Assembly: GCF_015354245.1 (NCBI RefSeq)
Contig: NZ_JADKYZ010000001.1
Location: forward strand, 186,001-250,000
Reading direction: 5' to 3'
Length of the DNA: 64,000 nucleotides
From: Diaphorobacter caeni
Lineage (GTDB): Bacteria; Pseudomonadota; Gammaproteobacteria; Burkholderiales; Burkholderiaceae_C
The stretch's first letter is position 1; the number at the start of each line of letters is the position of its first letter. Below, one piece after another: positions 25,287 to 33,892 of this stretch. The notes below the pieces were generated by a model. That model saw only the letters and a list, made by a program, of their open reading frames with translations, had not been told where the DNA came from and did no database searches. Made by a program: the position numbers and the translations under genes.

Positions 25287-26076
25287 GAAAAATCCAATCA
25301 AAAAGGACAGACCCAACAAGTTGGTGGGCTCCAAGGCCCCACTTCAACCCTTGAACGAGAACAACAAAAGGCCGTTGCGGCAGGCCTCTGAACATGGCGG
25401 ATTTCGTCTTCAAGCACCTGTCGAGTCCATTGAAGAATGTCAACTTCGCATTGTCAGAACGGCATCGCTGCTCAGACCGCTGAATCTGCCCTTTTCCCTG
25501 ACTGAACAGCGAAAATTTAGTAAAACGCTATTGCAATAAAAAAAAGATGGTCAGATACCAACGCAACGCGAATTTACGGCAAAAGGATGACCATGGGTTA
25601 CATTTTGAAAGTTACAAAAAGTAATAAACCATAGCTTGCTAATCTTCATTGTGAAAATAGATAGCAGTGTTGCTTTGCTGATATTTGATGGGTTGAGATT
25701 TTTCGTGCTTTTTTATGTACGACCGTTCGCACTAGATCGTTTTTACAGATTGGGGCATTGAAGATACAAGTGGATGGACGATTCGGTGGCGATGGTCAAC
25801 CGCACCGCTGTCGGGTTCCGGGTTGCTGTACCGAAATGTTTCGCATGCAGACAGGCGCCAAAAGTTTATTCCTATCAAACTTCGTAGCGAAGTCCTGTTT
25901 CCCACGGGTGTTTTGGGACACTTGAAGTCCGCGTCGCTGTCCCCAAATAAAAGGCAGCTCGGCAGCGGCGCCACGGCGCACGGGCGCTGGACCGCTCGCC
26001 ATGCATCACAAGCGGATGCCCGCCGAGAGGGCGGCGCATCGTCGGGATCAGAGACTTTTCCGTTTTCATTCATCCA
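25287..26076. other. Long divergent promoter region between pilus operon and htpG
   Basis: About 790 bases without a credible gene. The stretch about 25500-25735 is markedly A/T-rich compared with the surroundings, as expected for the pilus promoter and its regulators. The htpG-proximal part holds a sigma-32 promoter at 25921-25948. Short open frames here (for example 25823-26080) lack ribosome sites and family features. Confidence 0.7.
25921..25948 (+). promoter_or_regulatory. Sigma-32 (RpoH) heat-shock promoter of htpG
   Basis: CTTGAA at 25921-25926, a 14-base spacer and CCCCAAAT at 25941-25948 match the heat-shock consensus CTTGAA-N(13-15)-CCCCATnT almost exactly. It is on the same strand as htpG and about 130 bases before its ATG. 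This predicts htpG induction by heat through RpoH. Confidence 0.85.
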
Positions 26077-28029
26077 ATGAGCAACAAACACACCCATTCC
26101 TTCCAGGCCGAAGTGGCGCAACTGCTGCATCTGGTCACTCACTCGCTGTATTCCAACAAGGAAATCTTTCTGCGCGAGCTGATTTCCAACGCGTCGGACG
26201 CATGCGACAAGCTGCGGTTCGAGGCGCTGAACAAGCCCGAGCTCTATGAAGGTCAGCCGAATCTGGAAGTGCGCGTTTCCTTTGATCAGAAGGCGCGCAC
26301 GATCACGATCGCCGATACCGGCATCGGCATGAGCGAGCAGGAGGCCATCGAGAATCTGGGCACCATCGCCAAGAGCGGCACCAAAGACTTCATGAGCAAG
26401 CTCTCGGGCGATCAGAAGTCGGATTCGCAGCTCATCGGCCAGTTCGGCGTGGGCTTTTATTCGGGCTTCATCGTGGCCGACAAGATCAGCGTCGAGTCGC
26501 GCCGTGCGGGCCTTGCCGCGAGCGAGGGCGTGCGCTGGGTGAGCGGGGGCTCGGGCGATTTCGAGGTCGAGCAGATCGAGCGCGCCGAGCGCGGCACCGC
26601 GATCACGCTGCATCTGCGCGAGGATGCCGAAGAGTTCCTCAACGCCTGGAAGCTCAAGCAGCTGATCAGCAAGTATTCCGACCACATCAGCCTGCCCATC
26701 CTCATGGAAAAGGAAGAGTGGAAGGATGGCGAGAACGATCAGCCCGGCGAGATGGTCAAGACCGGCGAATGGGAGACCGTCAACCAGGCGAGCGCGCTGT
26801 GGACGCGTCCCAAGAAGGACATCACGTCCGAGCAGTACGTCGAGTTCTACAAGGCCATCAGCCATGACCACGAAGACCCGCTGACCTGGAGCCACAACCG
26901 CGTCGAAGGCAACACGGAGTACACGCAGCTGCTGTACATCCCCTCGCACGCGCCGATGGATCTGTGGAACCGCGACAAGAAGGCGGGCGTGAAGCTCTAC
27001 GTCAAGCGCGTGTTCATCATGGACGACGCGGAGGCGCTGATGCCGACCTACATGCGCTTCGTGAAGGGCGTGATCGATTCGGCCGACCTGCCGCTCAACG
27101 TGAGCCGCGAGCTGCTGCAGGAAAGCCGCGACGTGCGTCTGATCCGCGACGGCAACACGCGCCGCGTGCTGTCGATGCTCGAGGATCTGGCCAAGCACGA
27201 CAGCCATGAAGCCGCAGCGACCAATGCCGATGGCGTGACCGATGTGGTCAGCGACGACGACAAGGCCAAGGAAGGCAAGTACACCAAGTTCTATGGCGAG
27301 TTCGGCGCGGTGCTCAAGGAAGGTCTGGGCGAGGATTTCGGCAATGCCGAGCGCATCGCCAAGCTGCTGCGCTTCGCGTCCTCGACCACCGACACGGTGA
27401 GCGTGTCCTTCGCCGACTACAAGGCGCGCATGAAGGACGGTCAGGAAGCGATCTACTACATCACCGCCGACACGCTGGCCGCCGCCAAGAACAGCCCGCA
27501 GCTTGAGGTGTTCAAGAAGAAGGGCATCGAAGTTCTGCTGATGACCGACCGCGTGGACGAGTGGGCGCTGAACTATCTGAACGAGTTCGACGGCACGCCG
27601 CTGCAGTCGGTCGCCAAGGGCGCGGTGGATCTGGGCAAGCTGCAGGACGAGGCCGAGAAGAAGGCCGCCGAGGAGGCTGCCGAGGCCTTCAAGCCGATGC
27701 TCGCCAAGCTCAAGGAAGCGCTCAAGAACGAGGTGGACGACGTGCGCGCCACGACCCGCCTGGTCGATTCGCCCGCCTGCATCGTGGTGCAGGACGGTGG
27801 CATGAGCGCACAGCTCGCCCGCATGCTCAAGCAGGCGGGGCAGGCGATTCCGCAGAGCAAGCCGGTGCTGGAAGTGAATCCCGACCACCCGCTGGTCAAG
27901 AAACTCGACGGCTCGGTGCACTTCAATGATCTCGCGCACATTCTGTTTGACCAGGCGCTGCTGGCCGAGGGCGGCATGCCCGAAGACCCGGCCGCATATG
28001 TCAAACGTGTGAATGCGTTGCTTGTTTGA
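26077..28029 (+). CDS. htpG: Hsp90-family molecular chaperone HtpG
   Basis: A 650-residue cytoplasmic ATP-dependent chaperone. The N-terminal GHKL ATPase domain shows [21 protein letters not shown], the ATP-lid motif DTGIGMS and the [11 protein letters not shown] motif; the middle domain has [13 protein letters not shown] and ends in a dimerisation domain. Full family length, no truncation. ATG 26077 gives [20 protein letters not shown], the normal start. It has a sigma-32 promoter upstream and an intrinsic terminator just after the stop, so it is a single-gene unit. Confidence 0.98.
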   Translation: MSNKHTHSFQAEVAQLLHLVTHSLYSNKEIFLRELISNASDACDKLRFEALNKPELYEGQPNLEVRVSFDQKARTITIADTGIGMSEQEAIENLGTIAKSGTKDFMSKLSGDQKSDSQLIGQFGVGFYSGFIVADKISVESRRAGLAASEGVRWVSGGSGDFEVEQIERAERGTAITLHLREDAEEFLNAWKLKQLISKYSDHISLPILMEKEEWKDGENDQPGEMVKTGEWETVNQASALWTRPKKDITSEQYVEFYKAISHDHEDPLTWSHNRVEGNTEYTQLLYIPSHAPMDLWNRDKKAGVKLYVKRVFIMDDAEALMPTYMRFVKGVIDSADLPLNVSRELLQESRDVRLIRDGNTRRVLSMLEDLAKHDSHEAAATNADGVTDVVSDDDKAKEGKYTKFYGEFGAVLKEGLGEDFGNAERIAKLLRFASSTTDTVSVSFADYKARMKDGQEAIYYITADTLAAAKNSPQLEVFKKKGIEVLLMTDRVDEWALNYLNEFDGTPLQSVAKGAVDLGKLQDEAEKKAAEEAAEAFKPMLAKLKEALKNEVDDVRATTRLVDSPACIVVQDGGMSAQLARMLKQAGQAIPQSKPVLEVNPDHPLVKKLDGSVHFNDLAHILFDQALLAEGGMPEDPAAYVKRVNALLV

Positions 28030-28084
28030 CTCGGGCAAAGCCCTGATCTGGCCACAATGATGGCCTGATCTCCCGGTTTGGACG

Positions 28085-28122
28085 AAAATGCCGTGTAACT
28101 ACGAGTTGCACGGCATTTTTTT
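28085..28122 (+). terminator. Intrinsic terminator of htpG
   Basis: AAAATGCCGTG (28085-28095) pairs with CACGGCATTTT (28109-28119); an inner AACT-ACG-AGTT adds to the stem, and seven T follow (28116-28122). It begins 56 bases after the htpG stop. Confidence 0.9.
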
Positions 28123-28165
28123 GCATTGTGGAACTCGCGAACATGCTCAGGGGCCATTCACGGAT

Positions 28166-28786
28166 ATGTTGCGTTTCTTCCTGCTATTTCTTTCCATTCA
28201 GCTGTCGCTGTTCGGCCTGAACATGCTCAACTGGGTGCAGCAGCACATCGTGCTGCCCTGGACCGCGCTGCTCGCCAAGATCTGTTCCGGACTGGTGGTC
28301 TGGTTCGACGATACCGCGACGGCCCAGGGCAAGGTGCTGTGGAACAGCGCGACGGGCTTCGGCGTCTCCATCGAGGCAGGCTGCAACGGCATCGAGGCCT
28401 GCATCGTGCTGTTCGCGGCCATCATCGCGTTTCCTTCGAGCTGGCGTCACAAGCTGGTGGGATTCGTCGTCGGCTTCATCGCGATTCAGGCGCTCAACGT
28501 GGTGCGCGTGATCAGCCTGTTCTACCTTGGTCAGTGGAACATGGCGGTGTTCAACTTCGCGCACGAATTCCTCTGGCAGGGCCTGATCATGCTGGACGTG
28601 CTGATCGTCTGGCTGCTGTGGGTGCGTGCGGGCTCGAAGGAGCGCGCCGCCAATGAGCCGCCTCCGCCGGACGAGCCGCCCGCACCGCCCGTGGTGCAGA
28701 GCGCCCCGCGCATGGGTCACGGAGAGGGCACCGTCAGCCATTCGCTGGACCTGTCGCCGCACGCACGGCCACGGCCATCGGTTTGA
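28166..28786 (+). CDS. xrtH: Exosortase H (XrtH)
   Basis: Membrane cysteine protease/transpeptidase predicted to process exported proteins carrying an IPTLxxWG-type CTERM tail. The 206-residue protein has about five membrane helices. The catalytic triad is visible: Cys73 in EAGCNGIEA, Arg114 in NVVRV and His133 in FAHEFLWQ. A Pro-rich cytoplasmic tail follows residue 170. ATG 28166 (MLRFFLLFLS) is chosen because any earlier in-frame start lies in the htpG terminator. The next gene encodes the usual exosortase-H-associated membrane protein, supporting the subtype. No IPTL-CTERM substrate gene is in the window. Confidence 0.9.
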   Translation: MLRFFLLFLSIQLSLFGLNMLNWVQQHIVLPWTALLAKICSGLVVWFDDTATAQGKVLWNSATGFGVSIEAGCNGIEACIVLFAAIIAFPSSWRHKLVGFVVGFIAIQALNVVRVISLFYLGQWNMAVFNFAHEFLWQGLIMLDVLIVWLLWVRAGSKERAANEPPPPDEPPAPPVVQSAPRMGHGEGTVSHSLDLSPHARPRPSV

Positions 28787-28825
28787 AGCGTTTGAGGTCA
28801 CAGAGAGGGATTGAGGGAGCGACAC

Positions 28826-29521
28826 ATGACAGAACAGGCGACGACGGCAACGGCAGGGCAGACCAGCGATGACGACGGAGTGACGACGGCCAAGAGCAAG
28901 GTGCTGCCGCGCTTCGTGATCTTCGCGTTTGCGGGAATGATTCTGTTCACGCTCCTGTGGACCAAGATCACGCCGTGGACTTCGTATCCGATTGCGCTTC
29001 TGTCCCATGTGGCGCTCGAGGAAGTCGCTCCGATGTGGGTGCGCGCGGTGCACAAGAAGCCCGGTCAGATCGAGGTCGAGACCAGCGTGGGCGTAGTGGT
29101 TCCGAGCGCCGGCGGGCAGATCGCCGACGTGGTGGTGGATGCCGATCCGGGGCGCTACGCGTTCGGTCTGCCGATCTTTCTGGCGCTGGTGTTTGCGGCC
29201 TACGCGGCCAACCGCGCGCCGGGTCGTCTGACCAAGGCGATCGGCGGGTATCTGATCCTGTTGCCGATCCAGAGCTTCAGCCTCGTGATGTATCTGCTCA
29301 TGCAGGTGCTGGTGGCCGCCAAGCTCGACATCCGCACGCTGCGCGTGGACCCGTGGCAGGTCGAGTCCATCGTGTTCGGTTATCAGGTGGGAGTGCTGGT
29401 GCTGCCCACGCTCGCTCCCGTGCTGGTGTGGCTGCTGCTGGACCGCAAGTTCTTTGGAGATGTGATCGTCAATGGCTGGAAGCGTTCGCTCAAGGCCAAA
29501 CCGGCGGTCAGCAAGAAGTGA
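28826..29521 (+). CDS. Exosortase H-associated membrane protein
   Basis: A 231-residue membrane protein with helices near FVIFAFAGMILFTLLW, FGLPIFLALVFAAYAAN, GGYLILLPIQSFSLVMYLLMQ and VGVLVLPTLAPVLVWLLL. A periplasmic loop with the segment SAGGQIADVVVDADP lies between the first two. Such a protein regularly accompanies XrtH; its role is not known. ATG 28826 is supported by GGGAGCGACAC upstream. Its stop overlaps the next start (TGATG), so the three genes from 28166 form a coupled operon. Confidence 0.82.
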   Translation: MTEQATTATAGQTSDDDGVTTAKSKVLPRFVIFAFAGMILFTLLWTKITPWTSYPIALLSHVALEEVAPMWVRAVHKKPGQIEVETSVGVVVPSAGGQIADVVVDADPGRYAFGLPIFLALVFAAYAANRAPGRLTKAIGGYLILLPIQSFSLVMYLLMQVLVAAKLDIRTLRVDPWQVESIVFGYQVGVLVLPTLAPVLVWLLLDRKFFGDVIVNGWKRSLKAKPAVSKK

Positions 29522-30303
29522 TGCAAGCAAAGACGAACCGACCGACATGGAAGGCCGTGGCAATTGTGGCGGGGCTGCTGGCCGTGCACATGGCGGCAGT
29601 GGCCGAAACGCCGACGAGACAGGCGGTGCATGCGCTCACCGACGAGTCCCACCAGCAGGCCGCCATGGCGACCACTGAAGCCGCCCATCGCAAGGCGGTG
29701 CATGGCAAGGCGCTTGGTGATCAACTGCTCAAGTTTGCGCGCGTGGGTGACGAGCTTGCGGTGCGCAAGCTGCTGGCGCGCGATGCGCCGGTGGATGCGC
29801 GGGACGTCGACGGCAACACGCCGCTGCTGCTCGCGACGGCAGGCAATCACGTTGAAGTGGCGCGCTCACTGATCCTGCATGGCGCGGACGTGAACATCCA
29901 GAACGCCCAGCAGGACAGCGCCTATCTGCTCGCCGGTGCACGAGGCAACATCGAGATTCTGCGGATGACGCTGTCGCGCGGCGCCGATCTGAAAAGCACG
30001 AACCGCTACGGCGGCACGGCGCTGATTCCCGCCTGCGAGCGCGGCCACGTGGCGACTGCCAAGACGCTGATCGATGCGGGCGTCGATGTGAACCATGTGA
30101 ACCGCCTCGGCTGGACCTGCCTGATGGAGGCCGTCGTGCTGGGCAACGGAGGCGAGGCGCATCAGCAGATCGTGCGCGACGTGATCGCTGCAGGTGCCGA
30201 CGTGAACCTGGCCGACAAGGAAGGCGTCACGCCGCTGGCCCATGCCCGCCAACGTCAGCAGGAAGCGGTCGCCGCGATGCTGACCGCTGCTGGCGCGCGC
30301 TGA
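29521..30303 (+). CDS. Exported ankyrin-repeat protein
   Basis: A 260-residue protein with an N-terminal hydrophobic signal (AVAIVAGLLAVHMAAVAE) followed by about five ankyrin repeats, e.g. DVDGNTPLLLATAGNHVEVARSLILHGADVN and later NLADKEGVTPLAHARQ, each with the TPLxxA and GADVN signatures. Export suggests a periplasmic protein-interaction module. The ATG overlaps the stop of the exosortase partner gene by one base, so it is translationally coupled to the XrtH operon. Its link to exosortase function is unproven but the coupling is direct evidence of co-expression. Confidence 0.87.
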   Translation: MQAKTNRPTWKAVAIVAGLLAVHMAAVAETPTRQAVHALTDESHQQAAMATTEAAHRKAVHGKALGDQLLKFARVGDELAVRKLLARDAPVDARDVDGNTPLLLATAGNHVEVARSLILHGADVNIQNAQQDSAYLLAGARGNIEILRMTLSRGADLKSTNRYGGTALIPACERGHVATAKTLIDAGVDVNHVNRLGWTCLMEAVVLGNGGEAHQQIVRDVIAAGADVNLADKEGVTPLAHARQRQQEAVAAMLTAAGAR

Positions 30304-30307
30304 CGGA

Positions 30308-31327
30308 TCACACCATCAGCGGTTCTTCCTGCATGGCCTCGATCTGCTCGACGAGCATGTCGATCTGGCCGCGCCAGTAGTCGCTCGATCCGAACCATGG
30401 GAAATTGATCGGGAAGATGGGGTCGCTCCAGCGCCGCGCGAGCCAGGCGCTGTAGTGGATCAGGCGCAGCGTGCGCAGCGGCTCGATCAGCGACAGCTCG
30501 CGTCGGTCGAAATCGCGGAACTGCTCATAGCCCTCGAGCAGCGTGGACAGCTGCATGCTCCGCTGGGCACGCTCGCCCGAGAGCAGCATCCACAGGTCCT
30601 GCACCGCCGGGCCCATGCGCGCGTCATCCAGATCGACGAAGTGCGGGCCGCCGTGGCCGTTGTCGTCCACCGGCGTCCACAGCACGTTGCCGGGGTGGCA
30701 GTCGCCGTGCAGGCGCAGTGAAGTGAAGCGGTGCGCGTTCATCTTCTCGGTGATGATGTCGAGCGCCTCATTGCAGGCCTTGTGCCAGCCGCTTTCCTGG
30801 TCGAGTGGAATGCTCTGGTGCGAGAGCAGCCAGTCACGGCTGTCGATGCCGAAGGTCTGCACGTCAAGCGCCGGGCGCAGCGTGAAGGGCCGTTGGCTGC
30901 CCACGGTGTGGATGCGCGCGAGAAAGCGGCCGATCCATTCCAGCGTTTCGAAATCATCGAGCTCCGGTGTGCGCCCGCCGCGCCACGGACTCACCGAAAA
31001 CGCGAAGCCCGCGTGGTGGTGCAGCGTTTTGCCGTGGACCGAAAGCGGGGCCACCATCGGCACTTCGGCGGCCGCGAGCTCGACCGCGAAGGCATGCTCT
31101 TCCAGGATCTGCTGATCGCTCCAGCGCTCGGGCCGGTAGAACTTGGCGACCACGCGAGCACCGTCTTCGAGCGAGACCTGATAGACGCGGTTCTCGTAGG
31201 AGCCCAGCGCCATCAGCCGCCCGTCGCCATACAGGCCCAGCTCGGCAAGCGCGTCGAGCACCAGATCGGGCGTGAGCGGAGAGTACGGGTGCTGCGCGGG
31301 GCTGGCGCTGGAATCATCGGTGTGCAT
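30308..31327 (-). CDS. srkA: Stress response serine/threonine kinase (SrkA/YihE family)
   Basis: A 339-residue aminoglycoside-phosphotransferase-fold kinase. Family signatures include LGLYGDGRLMALGSYENRVYQV, VVAKFYRPERWSDQQILEEH with the ATP-binding Lys, the catalytic LHGDCHPGNVLW and FVDLDDARMGPAVQDLWMLL. E. coli SrkA protects from stress-induced death under oxidative and envelope stress. ATG 31327 (MHTDDSS) is preferred over TTG 31351. It lies 36 bases downstream of the kinase-USP gene on the same strand and may be cotranscribed. The stop is four bases from that of the convergent ankyrin gene. Confidence 0.9.
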   Translation of the reverse strand: MHTDDSSASPAQHPYSPLTPDLVLDALAELGLYGDGRLMALGSYENRVYQVSLEDGARVVAKFYRPERWSDQQILEEHAFAVELAAAEVPMVAPLSVHGKTLHHHAGFAFSVSPWRGGRTPELDDFETLEWIGRFLARIHTVGSQRPFTLRPALDVQTFGIDSRDWLLSHQSIPLDQESGWHKACNEALDIITEKMNAHRFTSLRLHGDCHPGNVLWTPVDDNGHGGPHFVDLDDARMGPAVQDLWMLLSGERAQRSMQLSTLLEGYEQFRDFDRRELSLIEPLRTLRLIHYSAWLARRWSDPIFPINFPWFGSSDYWRGQIDMLVEQIEAMQEEPLMV

Positions 31328-31363
31328 GCGGGCTATTGTCGCAGCCGCCAATGGCCCTCGGGC

Positions 31364-32836
31364 TCACATGGCAGCGCGGGTGGACGGGCTCGAGACCTCG
31401 TCGGCGGCGGGTGCCGCGGCCAGCGCGTGAAAGGGCAGCTGCTGTTTCACCAGAATCACGGTGCAGGGCGCATCGCGCACCACGCGGATCGGCACGGTAT
31501 CCACGAAGCGCTGCATCTGCAGGCCGTGCGTGGCCGCGCCCATGATGATCATCATGACCTGATTGCCGCGCGCATAGCGCACAAGGGCCTGCGCGACATC
31601 GCTGGATTCAAGCACGTGGCAGCTCGCGCTGTGGCCCGCCAGATTGAGCGTGGCGGACCATTGCTTGAGGCGCGCGAGATGCGTGCGGTGCAGCGTGGTC
31701 TCGCTGCGCTCGTGCTGGCTGGTGTTGCTGGCCGAGGGCGAGATCACCGTCACGCAGGCCAGCCGCGCACCGGGGCGGATGCCGAGCGAGCGATTCACCG
31801 CCTGACGCAGCGAATACATAGTGGCGTCGCTCACGTCCTGATGCGGCACGGCCACCATGAGAATGGGCACGTCCTGCAGCTGTTCCTTGGGCAGAGGGCT
31901 GGGCTGGTAGTGCATGCCGGCCGCCTTGATCCAGCGCTTGAACTGCGATCGTGCGCCGGGCGCGCTCCTGCGGTCGCCGCGTTCGGTGACGGGCACATGC
32001 TCGGGGTGCGTGAGATCGAAGGCCAGATGCGCGGCCGATGGGTAGCGCTGCGCGGCCTCGGGCTCAAGGCAGCGCAGGATGATCTCCTGCAGCCAGGACG
32101 GAACGTCGTCCCGCAACTGAAGCGGCGGCGTCGGCGACATCCACAGGCGCTGGCGCAGGCCGCCCTGCGTGACCGGCGCACCGAACGGCAGTTCGCCGGT
32201 GACCATCTCGTAGAGCATCACGCCGATGGCGAAGAGGTCGCTGCGCACGTCGCCGCGCACGCCGACGATCTGCTCGGGCGCGATCCACGCGGGCGAGCCC
32301 ACGGCGCTGCGCATCTCCTCGGCGAGCAGGTCCGGATAGTGCGAGTGGCAGGAGAGACCGAAGTCCAGCAGCGCCGCCGTTCCATCGGGCTTGAGCAGCA
32401 CGTTGGCGGGCTTGAGGTCGAGGTGGCAGACATGCTGCTGGTGCAGGCTGTGCACGGCCCAGGCGACGGCATTGGCGATCAGCGTGATCTCGTCGATGTC
32501 CCCGTGTGGATGGGCGTCCAGCCACTGCTGCAGCGTCTGGCCTTCGAGATACTCCATGACGATGTAGGGCAGGCGCATGAGATCGCCAGCCGCGACGAAG
32601 CGCGGCACATGCGGACCGGAGAGCGTGGGGTGAATCAGCAGTTCCACCTCGAAGCTCACGATGTTCTCGGCACCATCGCCGGTGGCCATGCGCGGAATCT
32701 TCATCACCAGCGGAAAGCCGGGGTCGCGCGAACTCTGCGCGTACGTCACGTGGTAGATGTGCGCCATGCCCCCCGCATGTACGCATTCATGAACGATGAA
32801 ACCATCGATCTCGGTTCCCGGTGTCAGCATTTTCAT
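31364..32836 (-). CDS. Serine/threonine protein kinase fused to a universal stress protein domain
   Basis: A 490-residue soluble protein. The N-terminal Hanks kinase has the glycine-rich start CVHAGGMAHIYHV, ATP-binding Lys46 (VMKIP), catalytic loop HLDLKPAN at 138-145, DFG at 158-160, and GSPAWIAPEQI. In the catalytic loop Leu replaces the Arg of HRD, a non-RD kinase. The C-terminal part from about residue 330 is a UspA domain (VPILMVAVPHQDVS, then MGAATHGLQMQRFVDTVP with the nucleotide-binding glycine/His pattern). No membrane helix. The start ATG 32836 (MKMLTPGTE) excludes a long unrelated extension. It is followed by the SrkA-like gene, giving two kinases in one run. Confidence 0.88.
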   Translation of the reverse strand: MKMLTPGTEIDGFIVHECVHAGGMAHIYHVTYAQSSRDPGFPLVMKIPRMATGDGAENIVSFEVELLIHPTLSGPHVPRFVAAGDLMRLPYIVMEYLEGQTLQQWLDAHPHGDIDEITLIANAVAWAVHSLHQQHVCHLDLKPANVLLKPDGTAALLDFGLSCHSHYPDLLAEEMRSAVGSPAWIAPEQIVGVRGDVRSDLFAIGVMLYEMVTGELPFGAPVTQGGLRQRLWMSPTPPLQLRDDVPSWLQEIILRCLEPEAAQRYPSAAHLAFDLTHPEHVPVTERGDRRSAPGARSQFKRWIKAAGMHYQPSPLPKEQLQDVPILMVAVPHQDVSDATMYSLRQAVNRSLGIRPGARLACVTVISPSASNTSQHERSETTLHRTHLARLKQWSATLNLAGHSASCHVLESSDVAQALVRYARGNQVMMIIMGAATHGLQMQRFVDTVPIRVVRDAPCTVILVKQQLPFHALAAAPAADEVSSPSTRAAM

Positions 32837-32970
32837 GTCAGCGAACGAGGACGTGAAGGAGCGGGAGATTGAAGTCGTCGATCTTGTTTTTGCGCTCTGA
32901 TGGCGGTGATCAACGACGCGGCGTGACGTTCTGCGCGTCTTTGCCGTTTTGTTTTTATATCCAACCAACT

Positions 32971-32998
32971 ATCTATCTATCTGTGTTTCTGTGTTTCT
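32971..32998. repeat. Short tandem repeats in the kinase promoter region
   Basis: Three ATCT units (32971-32982) are followed directly by two GTGTTTCT units (32983-32998). They lie about 135 bases upstream of the kinase-USP start codon in a T-rich stretch. Confidence 0.6.
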
Positions 32999-33014
32999 GC
33001 AATGCGCCGACCGT

Positions 33015-33776
33015 TCACAGCCCCCATTCCAGCCGGTCGGCAAAGTGCGGCGGCATGGCATGGGTGCGCCGCACCGTCGCCGCCGCCGCCATGTGGTCGT
33101 AGACCACTCGGTGAAAGGTGAGCGTCGCCGCGTCGCTGTCGTACATCGTGTACATGGCGCGCGGATCGCGGTCGCGCGGCTGGCCGCAGGAGCCCACGAC
33201 CGCCAGCCACTGCCGATGCGGCGGCACGGGCACGGGCACGCCGGGCTCGGGGCTGAAGCGCATCAGCTTGGCCGTGGGAGTCAAAAAATACAATGACTGC
33301 GTGTGCACATGGCCCACAAACACGTAGCGAATGGAGGCATCCTGCTCGGCCGCCGCGCGCATGCAGCGCTCGGCCGCGCCGCTGTCGCTCACGTAGTGCC
33401 AGCTGCCCGGTGAGTCGGCACTCGCGTGGGCGAGCAGCACGTCCTGTTCGAGCTTGACGGTGAGCGGCAGGTTCTCGAGAAAGCTCTTGTGCAGCGGCTG
33501 GAGCTGGTCGTGCGTCCAGGCCGCACCTTCGTCCTGCACCTGCCGGATGACGGTGGGCGGGTGGAGCGCCATGTGCTCATGGTTGCCGCGCACGCACAGC
33601 GCGCCGCACGAGACCATGTCCATGACCCGGTCCAGCACCTGCGCGGGATTGCCGCCGTAGCCGACCAGATCGCCCAGAAACGCAAACTGCTGTGCATCAT
33701 GGGCGCGGGCATGCTCAAGACAGGCGTCCAGCGCATGCAGGTTGGAGTGCAGATCGGCGAGAAGAGCGTATTTCAT
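33015..33776 (-). CDS. Calcineurin-like metallophosphoesterase
   Basis: A 253-residue binuclear-metal phosphoesterase. All five motifs are readable: ADLHSNLHAL (DxH), LGDLVGYGGNP (GDxxxxG), RGNHEHM (GNHE), a His in LLAHASADS and VFVGHVHTQSL (GHxH). This order matches YfcE/ApaH-type cytoplasmic enzymes acting on phosphodiesters or phosphoproteins; the substrate is unknown. Same strand as the two kinase genes downstream, 178 bases apart, so a phosphatase role opposite the kinases is conceivable but unproven. Confidence 0.88.
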   Translation of the reverse strand: MKYALLADLHSNLHALDACLEHARAHDAQQFAFLGDLVGYGGNPAQVLDRVMDMVSCGALCVRGNHEHMALHPPTVIRQVQDEGAAWTHDQLQPLHKSFLENLPLTVKLEQDVLLAHASADSPGSWHYVSDSGAAERCMRAAAEQDASIRYVFVGHVHTQSLYFLTPTAKLMRFSPEPGVPVPVPPHRQWLAVVGSCGQPRDRDPRAMYTMYDSDAATLTFHRVVYDHMAAAATVRRTHAMPPHFADRLEWGL

Positions 33777-33892
33777 GCGCGGTGCGAGTGGCTATGTGCA
33801 CATGATGAGGGCACAAGCTGATTCCATGCTTGCAATCCCTAGTGGATTTGAGGTGCATTTCAGCTGCTTTGCACACTACCGCTCTTCGCAGC

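Noticed and set aside
25823-26080. 85-codon frame upstream of htpG
   Set aside because: It overlaps the sigma-32 promoter and the htpG leader, and has no family resemblance or ribosome site.
25732-28038. A 768-codon frame antisense to htpG
   Set aside because: HtpG on the other strand is unmistakable; long antisense frames are expected at this base composition.
28088-28165. Earlier start for the exosortase gene
   Set aside because: It would lie within the htpG terminator hairpin; the membrane protein begins naturally at 28166.
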